Of a stretch of DNA of 64,000 bases, positions 36,237 to 45,778 are shown one piece after another. Both the position numbers and the translations under genes were made by a program. The notes below the pieces were generated by a model. That model was not told where the DNA came from. It ran no database searches and saw only the letters and a program-made list of their open reading frames with translations. The DNA comes from an uncultured Rubripirellula sp. (GTDB lineage Bacteria > Planctomycetota > Planctomycetia > Pirellulales > Pirellulaceae), in contig CALJHC010000018.1 in NCBI GenBank assembly GCA_938075415.1, positions 62,001-126,000 on the forward strand, given 5' to 3'. The stretch's first letter is position 1; every line of letters starts with the position of its first letter.

Positions 36237-36760
36237 CTTGCGTGCCTTGAGGGGTCTAAATCTTTGCAGGGAATCATACACGGTAACTCGATCATTCTTA
36301 TACCACCCAGCACAAACTTACAAAAAGGCAGTTCGCTGAGTTGCTGCGAAAACAAAAAGAGAATCAGTGAATCAAACCTGATCCAACCTGCAAAAAAAAA
36401 TCCTTCAGCACTGACTGGTTTGCAAACAGGTGCGAGAAACGGACGTACTCATCCCCGTCATTCAAATAGATTCGCAAATCATTTAAGAAAACCTAACGAC
36501 TTCGCGCGTCGACCGACACAGGCAATCCCCGGGGGTGCGATTTCCGAAGGTGACACCCAGTTCAGTCAGGTATAGAAATATGCTCTCTGATTATCAGGGA
36601 CGATTGGTATCGGCTGGACACAGTCGCCACAAAACTCCGTTGCAGCCCGAACCTCCAGGCGAAGCACCTTGATGATGGAACGCCAGCGGCCCCAAAAAGG
36701 GATCGAACACAAAGACTCAACTTCATGACCGGCCCGACTTAATCACTACTTTGCCAAACG
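36237..36760. other. Intergenic region
   Basis: About 520 bp between two minus-strand genes. No gene, repeat or clear hairpin found. Confidence 0.5.
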
Positions 36761-37522
36761 CTAGAACCACCTACCGATTTCTTTTAAGCCGTTCAACGGA
36801 TCATCAACCGGCCAATACTCTAATCCGACATAGCCTTCGTAATCGGTTTCCTGAATGGCATCAAAAATTTGTCGGTAGCTTAATTCGCCTCGAGTCAGTT
36901 CGTTCCTTCCTGGATTTCCCGCTGCATGAAAGTGACCAATTTTTTCAATCTGATTGGTGAGATTACGAATCACATTTCCCTCGCTAACCTGCTGGTGGTA
37001 GATGTCAAAAACCACTTTGACATGCGAGCTACAAACCTCTTCAATGATCTCAAACGCCTCATCGCTACGTATCAGGTAGTAACCAGGGTGATTCACCAAC
37101 TCATTAAGAGGTTCAATCACCAATGTCACATCAGCCTCCTCCAAAAGAGGTGCAGCGGCCCTTAGGCCATCGACCAGGCTGACGCGTTGGCTCCCCCTGG
37201 ATTGGTTCGGCATCGCATCACCAACCTGTGAAATTAACGTCTTGCAATCTAAACGCTTAGCAGCATCAATCGACCGCCGTAGCCCCTCGAGATAATCGCC
37301 TCGTTTCGGGGAATCCACCAAACTGATGAAATGGGTGCAACACGCCGAAAGATCGAGCTTCGCATCTCGCTTGCACCTGGAAATTTCCTCGAGATCACGA
37401 TCCCACCAACCCCAAAACTCAAACGCAGGAATCCCTACTTCACCAACAGCCCGAATCGCGTCCGAGTCGGACAGATTCTCTAAGACCGCATCGATGCAGA
37501 CTGACGGAATCAACTTGCCCAT
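36761..37522 (-). CDS. hydroxypyruvate-isomerase-like TIM-barrel protein
   Basis: Member of the Hyi/sugar phosphate isomerase TIM-barrel family. Metal ligands are visible at the expected strands: LVIEPLNEL (Glu), VVFDIYHQQV (Asp with following His-containing motif), HFHAAGNPGRNEL (His) and VGLEYWPVD (Glu). The first strand SVCIDAVLEN and the FEFWGWWDRDLEEI region match hydroxypyruvate isomerases, which interconvert hydroxypyruvate and tartronate semialdehyde. The alternative is another ketose epimerase of the same family. 253 residues, cytoplasmic, monocistronic. Confidence 0.85.
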   Translation of the reverse strand: MGKLIPSVCIDAVLENLSDSDAIRAVGEVGIPAFEFWGWWDRDLEEISRCKRDAKLDLSACCTHFISLVDSPKRGDYLEGLRRSIDAAKRLDCKTLISQVGDAMPNQSRGSQRVSLVDGLRAAAPLLEEADVTLVIEPLNELVNHPGYYLIRSDEAFEIIEEVCSSHVKVVFDIYHQQVSEGNVIRNLTNQIEKIGHFHAAGNPGRNELTRGELSYRQIFDAIQETDYEGYVGLEYWPVDDPLNGLKEIGRWF

Positions 37523-37899
37523 TTTTACTCTTCTTTCTGCCGCGTAAAAAACTTAACTGACACCCACATCTGGGTAAAACAACAACGGGAACTTCCGCTA
37601 ACTCACCACCAAGGTTTCAACATAATTGAACAAAATCTTCGCAGCTTCTTCGAACAATCTCCCCAAGAATCATTCGCAATCACCGAGAATCTTCACAGTG
37701 TTCAGATTCCAAAGAACTTGGCAACCAGATTTACAAATTCCCGATTGTTCACATCATGGATGCCAATCAGACGGTGACCCCAACACACCACCCCGGTACA
37801 ATATTGACGCGTAGCAGCAAACCAATCAACGCAGCTGCTTCCGTTTAAGATAAAACGGTTCAAGGAACTCTAATCGACGCTAAGCAGGCAAGCACCGAA
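37523..37899. other. Intergenic region between divergent genes
   Basis: About 375 bp; nothing beyond the expected promoters of the flanking genes can be suggested. Confidence 0.5.
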
Positions 37900-39291
37900 A
37901 TGTTATCTCTCTCACTCATCTCGCCCAGATCGGGGCAGTCCGTATCACGGCCTTTCCTATTGATTGTCCTGACCAATTGTTTGTTAATGCTTCCAACCGC
38001 ATCCCTCACAGCGGATGAGCCTAAGTCCAAGCAGAATAAATTCAACCTAGCAGGCGTCGTTGAAGCAATCAGCTCTGAGGAAATATCTGCTAACACCGAC
38101 CAAATCCAATCCCTAACCGTCAATTCAATCGTTGCCCATGGTACACGGGTCGACAAAGGCGACGAAGTCCTGACCTTCAAGCAGAAACCGATCACGGAAC
38201 AGTTGGATCAAGCAAAACGCACCGTTCGGCTATCTGAATTGGCATTCGCAGGCCAAGAGCTGAATTTCTCTCAGTCTCAGGCATTGTCTCGCCTATCCAA
38301 AGAGGAAGCAGACAGGACATGGAAGCGTGCCCAAAAGGCGTACAGCAACTTCATGAAAGTGGATCGCGAGCGTGAAGAAAAAGCGGCCCTCTTCTCCCTC
38401 AAGCAGTCACTGGCCAGCCTCGAAAATGCGACCGAGGAACTACAGCAACTTGAGCAGATGTATAAGGAGGATGACCTCACCGAAGAATCCGAGGAAATCG
38501 TCCTGAAACGCGCCCAACAGGCTGTGGATTCCGCGAATTTCCGTTACCAATCCGCTAAGATCCAAACCGACCGATCCATCAATGAGGAACTGCCAAACAA
38601 AACAGCGGATCAAAAAAACACCTTGGTAAAGGCTGAGCTTGCGTACAACAAATCAATGAAAGATATCGACCTGGCCTCCGAACAGGCAAGTATCGAGCTA
38701 GAAGTCAAGCGATCTGCACTGCAGATAGAGAAGGAAAACCTGGAGAAGCTTATCGCGGACAGCAAACGCTCGAAACTGACAGCGGCCGAGGGAGGCATCG
38801 TCATCCACGGACAGCTGCAGCGTGGAAAACTCTCTGACAAACCCACCGAACACAAAGTCGACGACAAGGTTTCATCAAAACAGGTTGTCCTGACTATTTT
38901 GCAACCTGACCAGTTGCAGATTCGAGTTGCAGTTCCCGAACAGCATTTCAATCAGGTCAAAGCGGGGGAACCTTGCACGGTGAAATTCAAGTCGATGCCA
39001 AATTTGGTTGTCGACGGAAAAGTCCAGACAATCTCCACCATCCCCTACGCAGCCAATCAGTACGATTGTGTTATTGCCTTCGCCAGAGATAATTCACCCA
39101 AGGGTATCACACCCATGATGACCTGCGAAATCACCTTCCTTCCAGCATCGGGTGAGTCAGAAGACAACCAAGCCGAATCGGCAAAAACCAATCCCAAAAA
39201 TAAAAAAGCAGAGCAACCTCCCAAGAGCAAGAGACTTAAAGGCGAGCAAAACGTTGACAGCCCAGTCGTGAAAGAAAAGGCAGAAGCATGA
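37900..39291 (+). CDS. HlyD-like periplasmic adaptor protein
   Basis: Membrane-fusion-type protein. A signal peptide or anchor (hydrophobic PFLLIVLTNCLLMLPTASLT at about residues 18-38) precedes a short lipoyl-like half (GVVEAISSEEISANTDQIQSLTVNSIVAHGTRVDKGDEVLTFKQKPI). A long alpha-helical hairpin with heptad pattern occupies about residues 100-300 (LDQAKRTVRLSELAF... to LEKLIADSKRS). The second lipoyl half (LTAAEGGIVIHGQL) and a beta-barrel (LQIRVAVPEQHFNQVKAGEPCTVKF) follow. The C-terminus is a Lys/Glu-rich tail. No transporter gene is adjacent; instead its stop overlaps the start of an exported toroid-fold protein (ATGA), so the two are translationally coupled. Function unknown. Confidence 0.82.
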   Translation: MLSLSLISPRSGQSVSRPFLLIVLTNCLLMLPTASLTADEPKSKQNKFNLAGVVEAISSEEISANTDQIQSLTVNSIVAHGTRVDKGDEVLTFKQKPITEQLDQAKRTVRLSELAFAGQELNFSQSQALSRLSKEEADRTWKRAQKAYSNFMKVDREREEKAALFSLKQSLASLENATEELQQLEQMYKEDDLTEESEEIVLKRAQQAVDSANFRYQSAKIQTDRSINEELPNKTADQKNTLVKAELAYNKSMKDIDLASEQASIELEVKRSALQIEKENLEKLIADSKRSKLTAAEGGIVIHGQLQRGKLSDKPTEHKVDDKVSSKQVVLTILQPDQLQIRVAVPEQHFNQVKAGEPCTVKFKSMPNLVVDGKVQTISTIPYAANQYDCVIAFARDNSPKGITPMMTCEITFLPASGESEDNQAESAKTNPKNKKAEQPPKSKRLKGEQNVDSPVVKEKAEA

Positions 39292-40538
39292 TTTGCCACA
39301 ATCGCCTGAAAACCTTCATGCTCAGCACTCTCGCTTTGCTCACGTTTGGTAATCAGCAACAACTGACTGCACAAGAAGAGAACGTGAGTGTCAAGGTTTC
39401 GTCGATCCTTGACGATAGCACCGACTTCTCAGATCCACCGAACCTTCCCGAATTAAAAGCACTAGATGCCAGTGCTCTTGATCTGGCTATTGACCGGGGT
39501 GTCCAGTACTTAATCGAAAAACAGAACTCGAATGGATCATGGGGTTCGCCCACCCGAACCAAATCGCTGAATATTTACGCACCAGTACCCGGTGCGCATC
39601 ATGCATTTCGATGTGCAACGACCTCACTTTGCATCTCAGCTTTAATTGAAACAACATCCACTGTGCCAGGCAAAGAAGCCTCGATCGTGAAGGCTGAGCA
39701 GTGGTTATTGACTCATCTAGAAACGCTCAAACGCGCAACAGGCGACGCTATCTATAACGTCTGGGGGCATGGCTACGCGATTCAAGCCCTCGTGCGCATG
39801 CAACGTCGACTCCCTGACGATATCAATCGCAATGAAAAAATTGAATCCTTAATCAAATTACAGTTCCAAAAGCTCGAGCGATATGAGTCTGTTGATGGTG
39901 GCTGGGGATACTATGACTTTCGCTATCAGTCACAACAGCCAACCTCTAGCTCAATCAGCTTTGTCAACGGTGCCATTCTTGTCGCCCTTTTCGAAGCAAA
40001 AGAGTTAGGAATTACGCCCCCCGAACGAATGACCCGTCGCGCTATCGATGCACTGCAACGGCAAAAAAAACCTGACTTCACCTACCTTTATGGGGAATAC
40101 CTTCAATACCGCCCGATGAGGGGTATTAATCGACCTGGTGGAAGTCTAGGTCGTTCTCAATGCTGCAACGTCGCCCTTCAATCATGGGGGGACAGTTCCA
40201 TTACCGACAACGTAATCAAAAACTGGCTTTACCGGCTTTATGTCCGAAACGGCTGGCTTGACATTGGACGAAAGCGGCCTGTCCCCCACGAGTCATGGAT
40301 GCAAGTTGCGGGATATTTTTATTACTTTGGGCATTACTATGCTGGTCTATGCATCGAGAAACTTAATCCCGATGAGCGTCTACCGTATCAAACGATGCTG
40401 AGCGAATTAATGCTTGATCGACAAGAAAAGGATGGATCTTGGTGGGATTACCCGCTGTATGATTATCACCAACCCTACGGAACAGCGTTCGCGTTGATGA
40501 CGTTGGGGCGATGTCAACCGACTGCAGATTCTCAATAA
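39288..40538 (+). CDS. exported terpene-cyclase-fold (alpha/alpha toroid) protein
   Basis: Signal peptide at residues 1-28 (core MLSTLALLTFG), then repeats of the prenyltransferase/squalene-oxidase type. QW-like motifs include QNSNGSWGSP, DGGWGYYDF and KDGSWWDYP, each ending an alpha-helical pair. The DxDD/QW catalytic details of true squalene cyclases are not clear, so it is probably a non-cyclase member such as those found widely in planctomycetes. The start overlaps the adaptor gene by 4 nt. The protein has many aromatic residues in the C-terminal third (YFYYFGHYYAGL). Function unknown; it may bind a hydrophobic or polysaccharide ligand outside the cell. Confidence 0.8.
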   Translation: MICHNRLKTFMLSTLALLTFGNQQQLTAQEENVSVKVSSILDDSTDFSDPPNLPELKALDASALDLAIDRGVQYLIEKQNSNGSWGSPTRTKSLNIYAPVPGAHHAFRCATTSLCISALIETTSTVPGKEASIVKAEQWLLTHLETLKRATGDAIYNVWGHGYAIQALVRMQRRLPDDINRNEKIESLIKLQFQKLERYESVDGGWGYYDFRYQSQQPTSSSISFVNGAILVALFEAKELGITPPERMTRRAIDALQRQKKPDFTYLYGEYLQYRPMRGINRPGGSLGRSQCCNVALQSWGDSSITDNVIKNWLYRLYVRNGWLDIGRKRPVPHESWMQVAGYFYYFGHYYAGLCIEKLNPDERLPYQTMLSELMLDRQEKDGSWWDYPLYDYHQPYGTAFALMTLGRCQPTADSQ

Positions 40539-41009
40539 TTGTCGCCGACACACGAGACGGTCCCAAAGATGACCAAGGATTAAAAAGGCTAACCCTCAAC
40601 AGCCCTGCAACCCTATAGCCTTGCAACCCGATAGCCCTGCAACCCAATAGCCTTGCAACCCGATGCAACCTTGCATTGAACATGAAAACGCAACGGCCTG
40701 AAAGAATTTTGATCAACAGTAAAAATCAAAACTGATAAGCGGACTGTTTTCCTGAGACGGGCAGTAAACAAATCAATCTCAACCTATTGTTCGCAAGTGT
40801 AAAAATCCCTCTGGAGTCGACCGGCAACATCACATCTTCCTTCTCAAAGGAGAGGATGAAATTGAACTCGGCCCTCTGCTGGCTGGTTGTGTTATCTTGT
40901 GGTGATAGGCGGATCTGAATTGTCGTGGGATTTACTGAAAACTAGTAGGTCGACGATTCTGTGCAGTCGTACTTAGCCTCATCTACTGAACCGAAAAGAA
41001 GGAGTCACG
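40539..41009. other. Intergenic region with a 16-bp tandem repeat
   Basis: About 470 bp. The tandem repeat at 40601-40664 is listed separately. The ribosome site AAGGAG of the next gene lies at its right end. No gene supported. Confidence 0.55.
40601..40664. repeat. 16-bp tandem repeat, four copies
   Basis: Units AGCC(C/T)TGCAACCC(T/G/A)AT at 40601, 40617, 40633 and 40649, followed by a GCAACC tail. Copies 2 and 4 are identical; 1 and 3 differ at one or two bases, an alternating pattern suggesting an ancestral 32-bp doublet. The period is not a multiple of 3, so it cannot be a coding repeat. Confidence 0.92.
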
Positions 41010-41810
41010 ATGTCTGACGAGCAAACGCAGGACCACGAGGACACCGAAAGAACCGAATCAACAGACGGTGGCCAATCGAATACCGCCAAAACCGATACCT
41101 CGGAATCGTCGAACGCATTCCCCAAGCGTGTGCTGCTTGTTCCCTACCCAAAATTCGTCTTCATGTACCCAACCTTGATTGTCTCTGCCGTCGCAGCGAT
41201 CATTCTGCAGTTGTTCGGTAATGGAGGCCAGATTGACCCTGACAACGATCTGATCACGGTGGTAATGACCGGACTCTTTTTTGTAGTCCTGATGATTAAT
41301 ACCTTCATCTTGGTTTTTGACTTCCCGCGAGCCACTTCCTTGACATTGATCGCGGTCGGCGTTTCCCTAGTTCTGGGTTCTTGGATCTTGTTTATGGCAA
41401 AGCCAGAATTGCTCCCAATGCTAGGCAATGTTCTCAATTCAATTCGTCCCGCTGCGAATTCAGCATTCTTCATCTGCATTTCATTGGGAATGGTTCTGCT
41501 TTATGCAGCAATCTTCGTCAAGGTTCGATTCGACTATTGGGAGTTATCCAATAACGAACTACTCCACCACCATGGTTTCCTCAGCGACCTGAAGAGGTAC
41601 CCCGCGCCGAACCTGAGGGTTGACAAGGAAATCAATGATGTCTTTGAGTACATGCTGCTTGGGGCCGGACGTTTGATTCTGCACCCAGCAACCGAAAAGC
41701 GAGCGATCGTACTCGATAATGTCCTCCACGTGAGTGAGAAGGAAAAGCAACTGATGCGAATGCTTGGATCGATCAAGGTGCAGATCGGTAATGGTGAAGG
41801 CGGTCGGTAA
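41010..41810 (+). CDS. hypothetical membrane protein with cytoplasmic tail
   Basis: 266 residues. The first 38 are acidic and disordered (Asp/Glu/Thr/Ser rich). Then FVFMYPTLIVSAVAAIILQLFG, LITVVMTGLFFVVLMINTFIL, ATSLTLIAVGVSLVLGSWILFMA and AFFICISLGMVLLYAAIFV form four hydrophobic segments. A soluble tail with FDYWELSNNELLHHHGFLSDLKRYP and VFEYMLLGAGRLILHPATEKRAIVLDNVLHV resembles bacterial PH-like (YdbT-type) domains, a weak match by eye. A strong AAGGAG ribosome site lies 6 nt before the ATG. Such proteins are common in planctomycetes with unknown role. It converges on the LarA-family gene 50 bp away. Confidence 0.68.
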   Translation: MSDEQTQDHEDTERTESTDGGQSNTAKTDTSESSNAFPKRVLLVPYPKFVFMYPTLIVSAVAAIILQLFGNGGQIDPDNDLITVVMTGLFFVVLMINTFILVFDFPRATSLTLIAVGVSLVLGSWILFMAKPELLPMLGNVLNSIRPAANSAFFICISLGMVLLYAAIFVKVRFDYWELSNNELLHHHGFLSDLKRYPAPNLRVDKEINDVFEYMLLGAGRLILHPATEKRAIVLDNVLHVSEKEKQLMRMLGSIKVQIGNGEGGR

Positions 41811-41860
41811 CCAGTTCGCCAAGTTCGATTGGGGTCGTCATCAAGGTTCGCCTTACTTGG

Positions 41861-43144
41861 TCATTGCACGAAAGGAATGACGTAAGGCCCTTCAGGAATG
41901 ATCGCAAGCGAAGGATCTCGAAAACGAGCGAGACTTTGGTCGATGGCGGCTTGGAGATCACTAACGCATTCGACGCCGGTGATCTTTTTTTCATCTTCCG
42001 TTAGCCCTTCGGTGTAAAGCTTCACATTTCCTAGCTCCATGGGCGCCAACTGCATCTGTGTCTGCCATTCGTCCGTTTCTGCATGACTCTTGCTCAATAA
42101 TTCCCGAAGAAACGCATCCCTGCCAAGGCTGATCAGCTTTTTCTGTGCATGCCTGAACGCCTCGGAACCAAAGCCCTCGCTGCATTCCGAGGCGATAATC
42201 AAATCTCCACCAGATTCAAGAATGTTCATCGCACCCACCATTCCTTTAATGGTTTGATAATACGTCTTGTCGAGCGGATAGCCTGCAGCGCTTGTAATAA
42301 TCGTCGAGTATTTTTGGGGAACCGTGACCTCACAGTAATCCCGAACCCAATCAACCATGGCACCATGGCTGGCGATAATCTCCCCAAAATTGACTTGAGC
42401 CAAGGAGCGATGCTCATCAATCACGGTGTTGACGGAGTAAACATCACCCAGCATTTTGATTATCTCTAGCTGCTCCTCGTGAAGTGGATTATCAATAAAG
42501 TTGCAATTCGTTGTCGCCGGGTCTGCCATGAACCTCGAACTATGAAAGGTACGAATCGTTTCCGAATGCGCTAAGCCGGGTGCCACCACCTTCCTGCCAC
42601 CGGAATAACCTGCCATGAAATGAGGTTCCACTAGGCCCGTAGCGATGCGTAAGTCAGCCTCCACAAACCTTCGGTTAATTCGCACTATCATGCCCCTCGT
42701 TGGGGTTTGTCCAAGCGTTACATGATCGTCGTCACTTTCAGCATCATGGTTAACCACTTGGATATTCTTGATAATCCAAGGGTCACCGATCAGTTCTTCC
42801 AATTCTTTGCCAACATTGGGCCGGTGCAAACCAGTCGCGACAACAATCGTAATTCGGTCCGCATCAATTCCAGACCGTTGCAGAGTGTTGATGATTGGTC
42901 TTAACAATAGAGAATTGGGTACCGGACGCGTAATATCACAAATTGCGATGCAGACATTACGTGCATCAATGGCAAGATCGCTTAAACATGCAGAACTGAC
43001 GGGTGACTTTAACGCCTTTTCTACCGCTTGGTTTGGGTTGTCCACCGTCAACATCGCAGGCTTTCGAATCTCCACCCAATCGCGGCCCTCAGGTATCTGA
43101 ACACGCCTCACATCCTTGCCATAGCGAATATCTACGGAAACCAT
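41861..43144 (-). CDS. larA: LarA family protein (nickel-dependent lactate racemase-like)
   Basis: DUF2088 protein, whose characterised members are racemases or epimerases of 2-hydroxyacids with a nickel-pincer cofactor. Visible are CDITRPVP, VVATGLHRP (His), VEPHFMAGYSGGRKVVAPG (His and the Lys to which the cofactor binds in LarA), and IITSAAGYPLDKTYYQTIKG in the C-terminal domain. The start at 43144 follows GGAGAGGAAG and begins with VSVDIRYG; the frame to 43234 is not used. The cofactor genes larB, larC and larE are not in the window, so they would have to lie elsewhere. The substrate could be lactate or another hydroxyacid. Confidence 0.88.
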   Translation of the reverse strand: MVSVDIRYGKDVRRVQIPEGRDWVEIRKPAMLTVDNPNQAVEKALKSPVSSACLSDLAIDARNVCIAICDITRPVPNSLLLRPIINTLQRSGIDADRITIVVATGLHRPNVGKELEELIGDPWIIKNIQVVNHDAESDDDHVTLGQTPTRGMIVRINRRFVEADLRIATGLVEPHFMAGYSGGRKVVAPGLAHSETIRTFHSSRFMADPATTNCNFIDNPLHEEQLEIIKMLGDVYSVNTVIDEHRSLAQVNFGEIIASHGAMVDWVRDYCEVTVPQKYSTIITSAAGYPLDKTYYQTIKGMVGAMNILESGGDLIIASECSEGFGSEAFRHAQKKLISLGRDAFLRELLSKSHAETDEWQTQMQLAPMELGNVKLYTEGLTEDEKKITGVECVSDLQAAIDQSLARFRDPSLAIIPEGPYVIPFVQ

Positions 43145-43894
43145 CTTCCTCTCCAAAGTAGGTGCAGAGACTTGACCCAAGTCAGCCTGTCTTCCCTCAA
43201 CCCAAAAGCTAACAAGCACCTCACTGAAGGTCAAAGCACAGGTTCATTGCTACAAGCACAGGTTCATTGCTGCAAGCACAGGTTCATGGCTGCAAGCACA
43301 GGCTAACCTCTCAATCCAATGCATTCGCCTGAATGGTCACCGTGGATAAATAAGGTATCCACAGAAGGCCCCCCCATTCACCAACACCCTTCTAACAGGG
43401 GAAGGTTCCCAACACCCCGCACCTACCTAAGGCCAAGCAACATTTCGCAACCAACGTTATCGACAAAAACATAATGCCTGATCAGCAAACCCATTCAGCG
43501 GTCGAATCGAAATAACGCAAAACCCCAACTCTGTTCATGACGACAAACAATCCACTGATCTCTGGCGTGCCTCGTGATCCGTTCTTCCCATCGCAACCCT
43601 AACCAGGAGGTGGTGTACTAAAATCCGTTGCATCAACGAATACAGCCTGACACCACGATTCAATTCAACAGCAATCCACAGAATTTCTATGGGACCATTT
43701 TTGCACGCTTTCGATGGGCAAAGAGGATGCAGCAAACAGCCCAAAACCCAGAATACCCCCCAAATAAAAGGGGCCAATTCCCGGGTAACCTCGAATTAAC
43801 TTCAGTGGAACGAGTTGTGGGGATGGATGCCATCAATAATACTTTAAAGCCTGAATTTAAAGCATTAATCACAATCCCTAGGGTGTCAGAAAAC
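43145..43894. other. Intergenic region with a 20-bp tandem repeat
   Basis: About 750 bp between divergent genes, holding the repeat at 43234-43302 and the promoters of both genes. The plus frame is open from 43628 but its first 89 codons do not look like protein. Confidence 0.55.
43234..43302. repeat. 20-bp tandem repeat, 3.5 copies
   Basis: AAGCACAGGTTCATTGCT(A/G)C occurs at 43234, 43254 and 43274 (third copy with G for T), then AAGCACAGG. It sits in the 5' region of the LarA-family gene, about 90 bp from its start. Confidence 0.92.
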
Positions 43895-45778
43895 ATGAAG
43901 TACCAATCACTCGTGCTGGCGATGCTGCTTGCGTCAACTGCGACCGCAGAGCCAGCCGTTAATACCTTGACCGAGTCAGAGAAAAAAAGCGGATGGAAAC
44001 TGCTGTTTGATGGTGAAACCACCGATGGCTGGCGGAATTACAAACGCGATTCAATCTCGGACGGATGGCGAGTCGTCGACGGCGCGATCACCCGAGTAGG
44101 CAAGGGTGCAGGGGACATCGTCAGTGCGAAGCAATACGACGCATTTGAATTATCCCTCGAATATCAAATTAGCAAAGCTGGAAACAGCGGAGTCATGTTC
44201 CATGTGCATGAGAACGCGAACTCCCCATGGCACACGGGTCCCGAAATTCAAGTTCAGGATAACGTGGATGGGCATGATCCACAGAAGTCAGGTTGGTTGT
44301 ACCAACTCTATAAGCCGGGAAACGATCAAAGCGGCAATACCATCGACTCGACAAGGCCAGCCGGTGAATGGAATGAGCTCTACATTCGCATTAATGGAAA
44401 CGACTGCGAAGTTTGCATGAATGGCGTTCGCTATTACCACTTCAAATTGGGTGATAAGAACTGGGAACAAAAAGTATCAGCCAGCAAGTTCACGAAGTTT
44501 GATGACTTTGGCAATACTGGCTCTGGTCATATTTGCCTGCAAGATCACGGTAATAAAGTTGCTTATCGGAACATTAAAGTTCGCGAGTTCGCCGAGGATG
44601 GGTCAGTACCGCAGCCGATCGACGGCAAATTGGACCTGACAGCGGATGTAGCATTTCCAAATTTGAAATGGGAAAACTGGGAACCCGTCAATGATTCCGG
44701 TCAGCTTCGTCCACTGCGTCTGATGGAATTAACCCCCGCTCGAGACGGTTCGCAGCGACTATTTGCTGCATCCCAATACGGCGCGATTTGGTGCTTCGAA
44801 AACCGGGATGATGTGGAAACATCACACCTTGTCCTCGATTTGCGCGAGCAGGTGAAAGATTGGAAAAATCGCGGCTCTAACGAAGAGGGTTTACTCGGCC
44901 TTGCCTTGCACCCTGAATTTAAAAAGAACGGTCAATTATTTGTCTACTATTCTCACCCGACCGACAAAAAATCAGTGATCGCCCGCTACACCATTTCGAA
45001 GGAAGACGCGAACCGAGTCGATCCCAAAAGCGGCAAAATCGTAATGGAAATTGATCAACCGTTTCAAAATCACAATGGTGGTGTGATTGAGTTTGGACCA
45101 GACGGGTACCTCTATATAGGCCTCGGTGATGGTGGTTTTCGAAACGACCCTACGGCTAGCGGGCAAAACCTTTCCAGCTTGCTTGGCTCAATTCTACGAA
45201 TTGACGTTGATCAGACCACGGGCAAACGCGCCTACGGCATTCCCTCGGACAACCCCTTCGTCAGCCACCAAGGCGCCCGTCCAGAGATCTACGCATTCGG
45301 ACTTCGCAACCCATGGCGCATGGCCTTCGACTCACAGTCGGGGCGACTCTGGGTTGGTGACGTCGGTCAAGAGCTTTGGGAAGAGGTCAACGTGATAACG
45401 AAAGGCGGCAACTATGGCTGGAGTAATCGCGAAGGCAGCCACCCCTTCGGTAACCGACCCTCGGTCGAAGGTGTCAGCACCCCCATTGAACCTGTCTTCG
45501 AATATGACCATAGGATCGGTAAATCCATCACCGGTGGTCGTGTTTACCAGAGCAAGCGTGTTGAGTCACTGACCGGAAAATATCTGTATGCTGATTATGT
45601 CACAGGAAAAATCTGGGCGCTCAGCTATAACCCTGAAACAGGTAAGGCCACCAGGAATGAGCAGGTGATCCCTGACAGTATTCCCGTGGTTGCCTTTGGT
45701 GAGGACCAAAAAGGAGAAGTTTTCTACCTAACGGAGAGTTCACGGGGCGAATGCATCTACCGCTTCAACAAGCAGTAA
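43895..45778 (+). CDS. DUF1080 (3-keto-disaccharide hydrolase) fused to PQQ-type sugar dehydrogenase
   Basis: Exported two-domain protein. The ATG at 43895 begins a signal peptide (MKYQSLVLAMLLASTATA). Residues about 25-225 form a DUF1080 domain: GWKLLFDGETTDGWRNYKRD, YDAFELSLEYQISKAGNSGVMFHV, GPEIQVQDN, GEWNELYIRINGNDCEVCMNG and ICLQDHGNKVAYRNIKVRE. Residues 255-628 are a glucose/sorbosone-dehydrogenase beta-propeller: LRLMELTPARDGSQRLFAASQYG, NEEGLLGLALHPEF, FVYYSH, HNGGVIEFGPDGYLYIGLGDGG, RNPWRMAFD, GDVGQELWEEVNVI and NYGWSNREG. The likely role is oxidation or cleavage of sugars outside the cytoplasm. The combination is typical of planctomycetes; substrate unknown. Confidence 0.9.
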   Translation: MKYQSLVLAMLLASTATAEPAVNTLTESEKKSGWKLLFDGETTDGWRNYKRDSISDGWRVVDGAITRVGKGAGDIVSAKQYDAFELSLEYQISKAGNSGVMFHVHENANSPWHTGPEIQVQDNVDGHDPQKSGWLYQLYKPGNDQSGNTIDSTRPAGEWNELYIRINGNDCEVCMNGVRYYHFKLGDKNWEQKVSASKFTKFDDFGNTGSGHICLQDHGNKVAYRNIKVREFAEDGSVPQPIDGKLDLTADVAFPNLKWENWEPVNDSGQLRPLRLMELTPARDGSQRLFAASQYGAIWCFENRDDVETSHLVLDLREQVKDWKNRGSNEEGLLGLALHPEFKKNGQLFVYYSHPTDKKSVIARYTISKEDANRVDPKSGKIVMEIDQPFQNHNGGVIEFGPDGYLYIGLGDGGFRNDPTASGQNLSSLLGSILRIDVDQTTGKRAYGIPSDNPFVSHQGARPEIYAFGLRNPWRMAFDSQSGRLWVGDVGQELWEEVNVITKGGNYGWSNREGSHPFGNRPSVEGVSTPIEPVFEYDHRIGKSITGGRVYQSKRVESLTGKYLYADYVTGKIWALSYNPETGKATRNEQVIPDSIPVVAFGEDQKGEVFYLTESSRGECIYRFNKQ

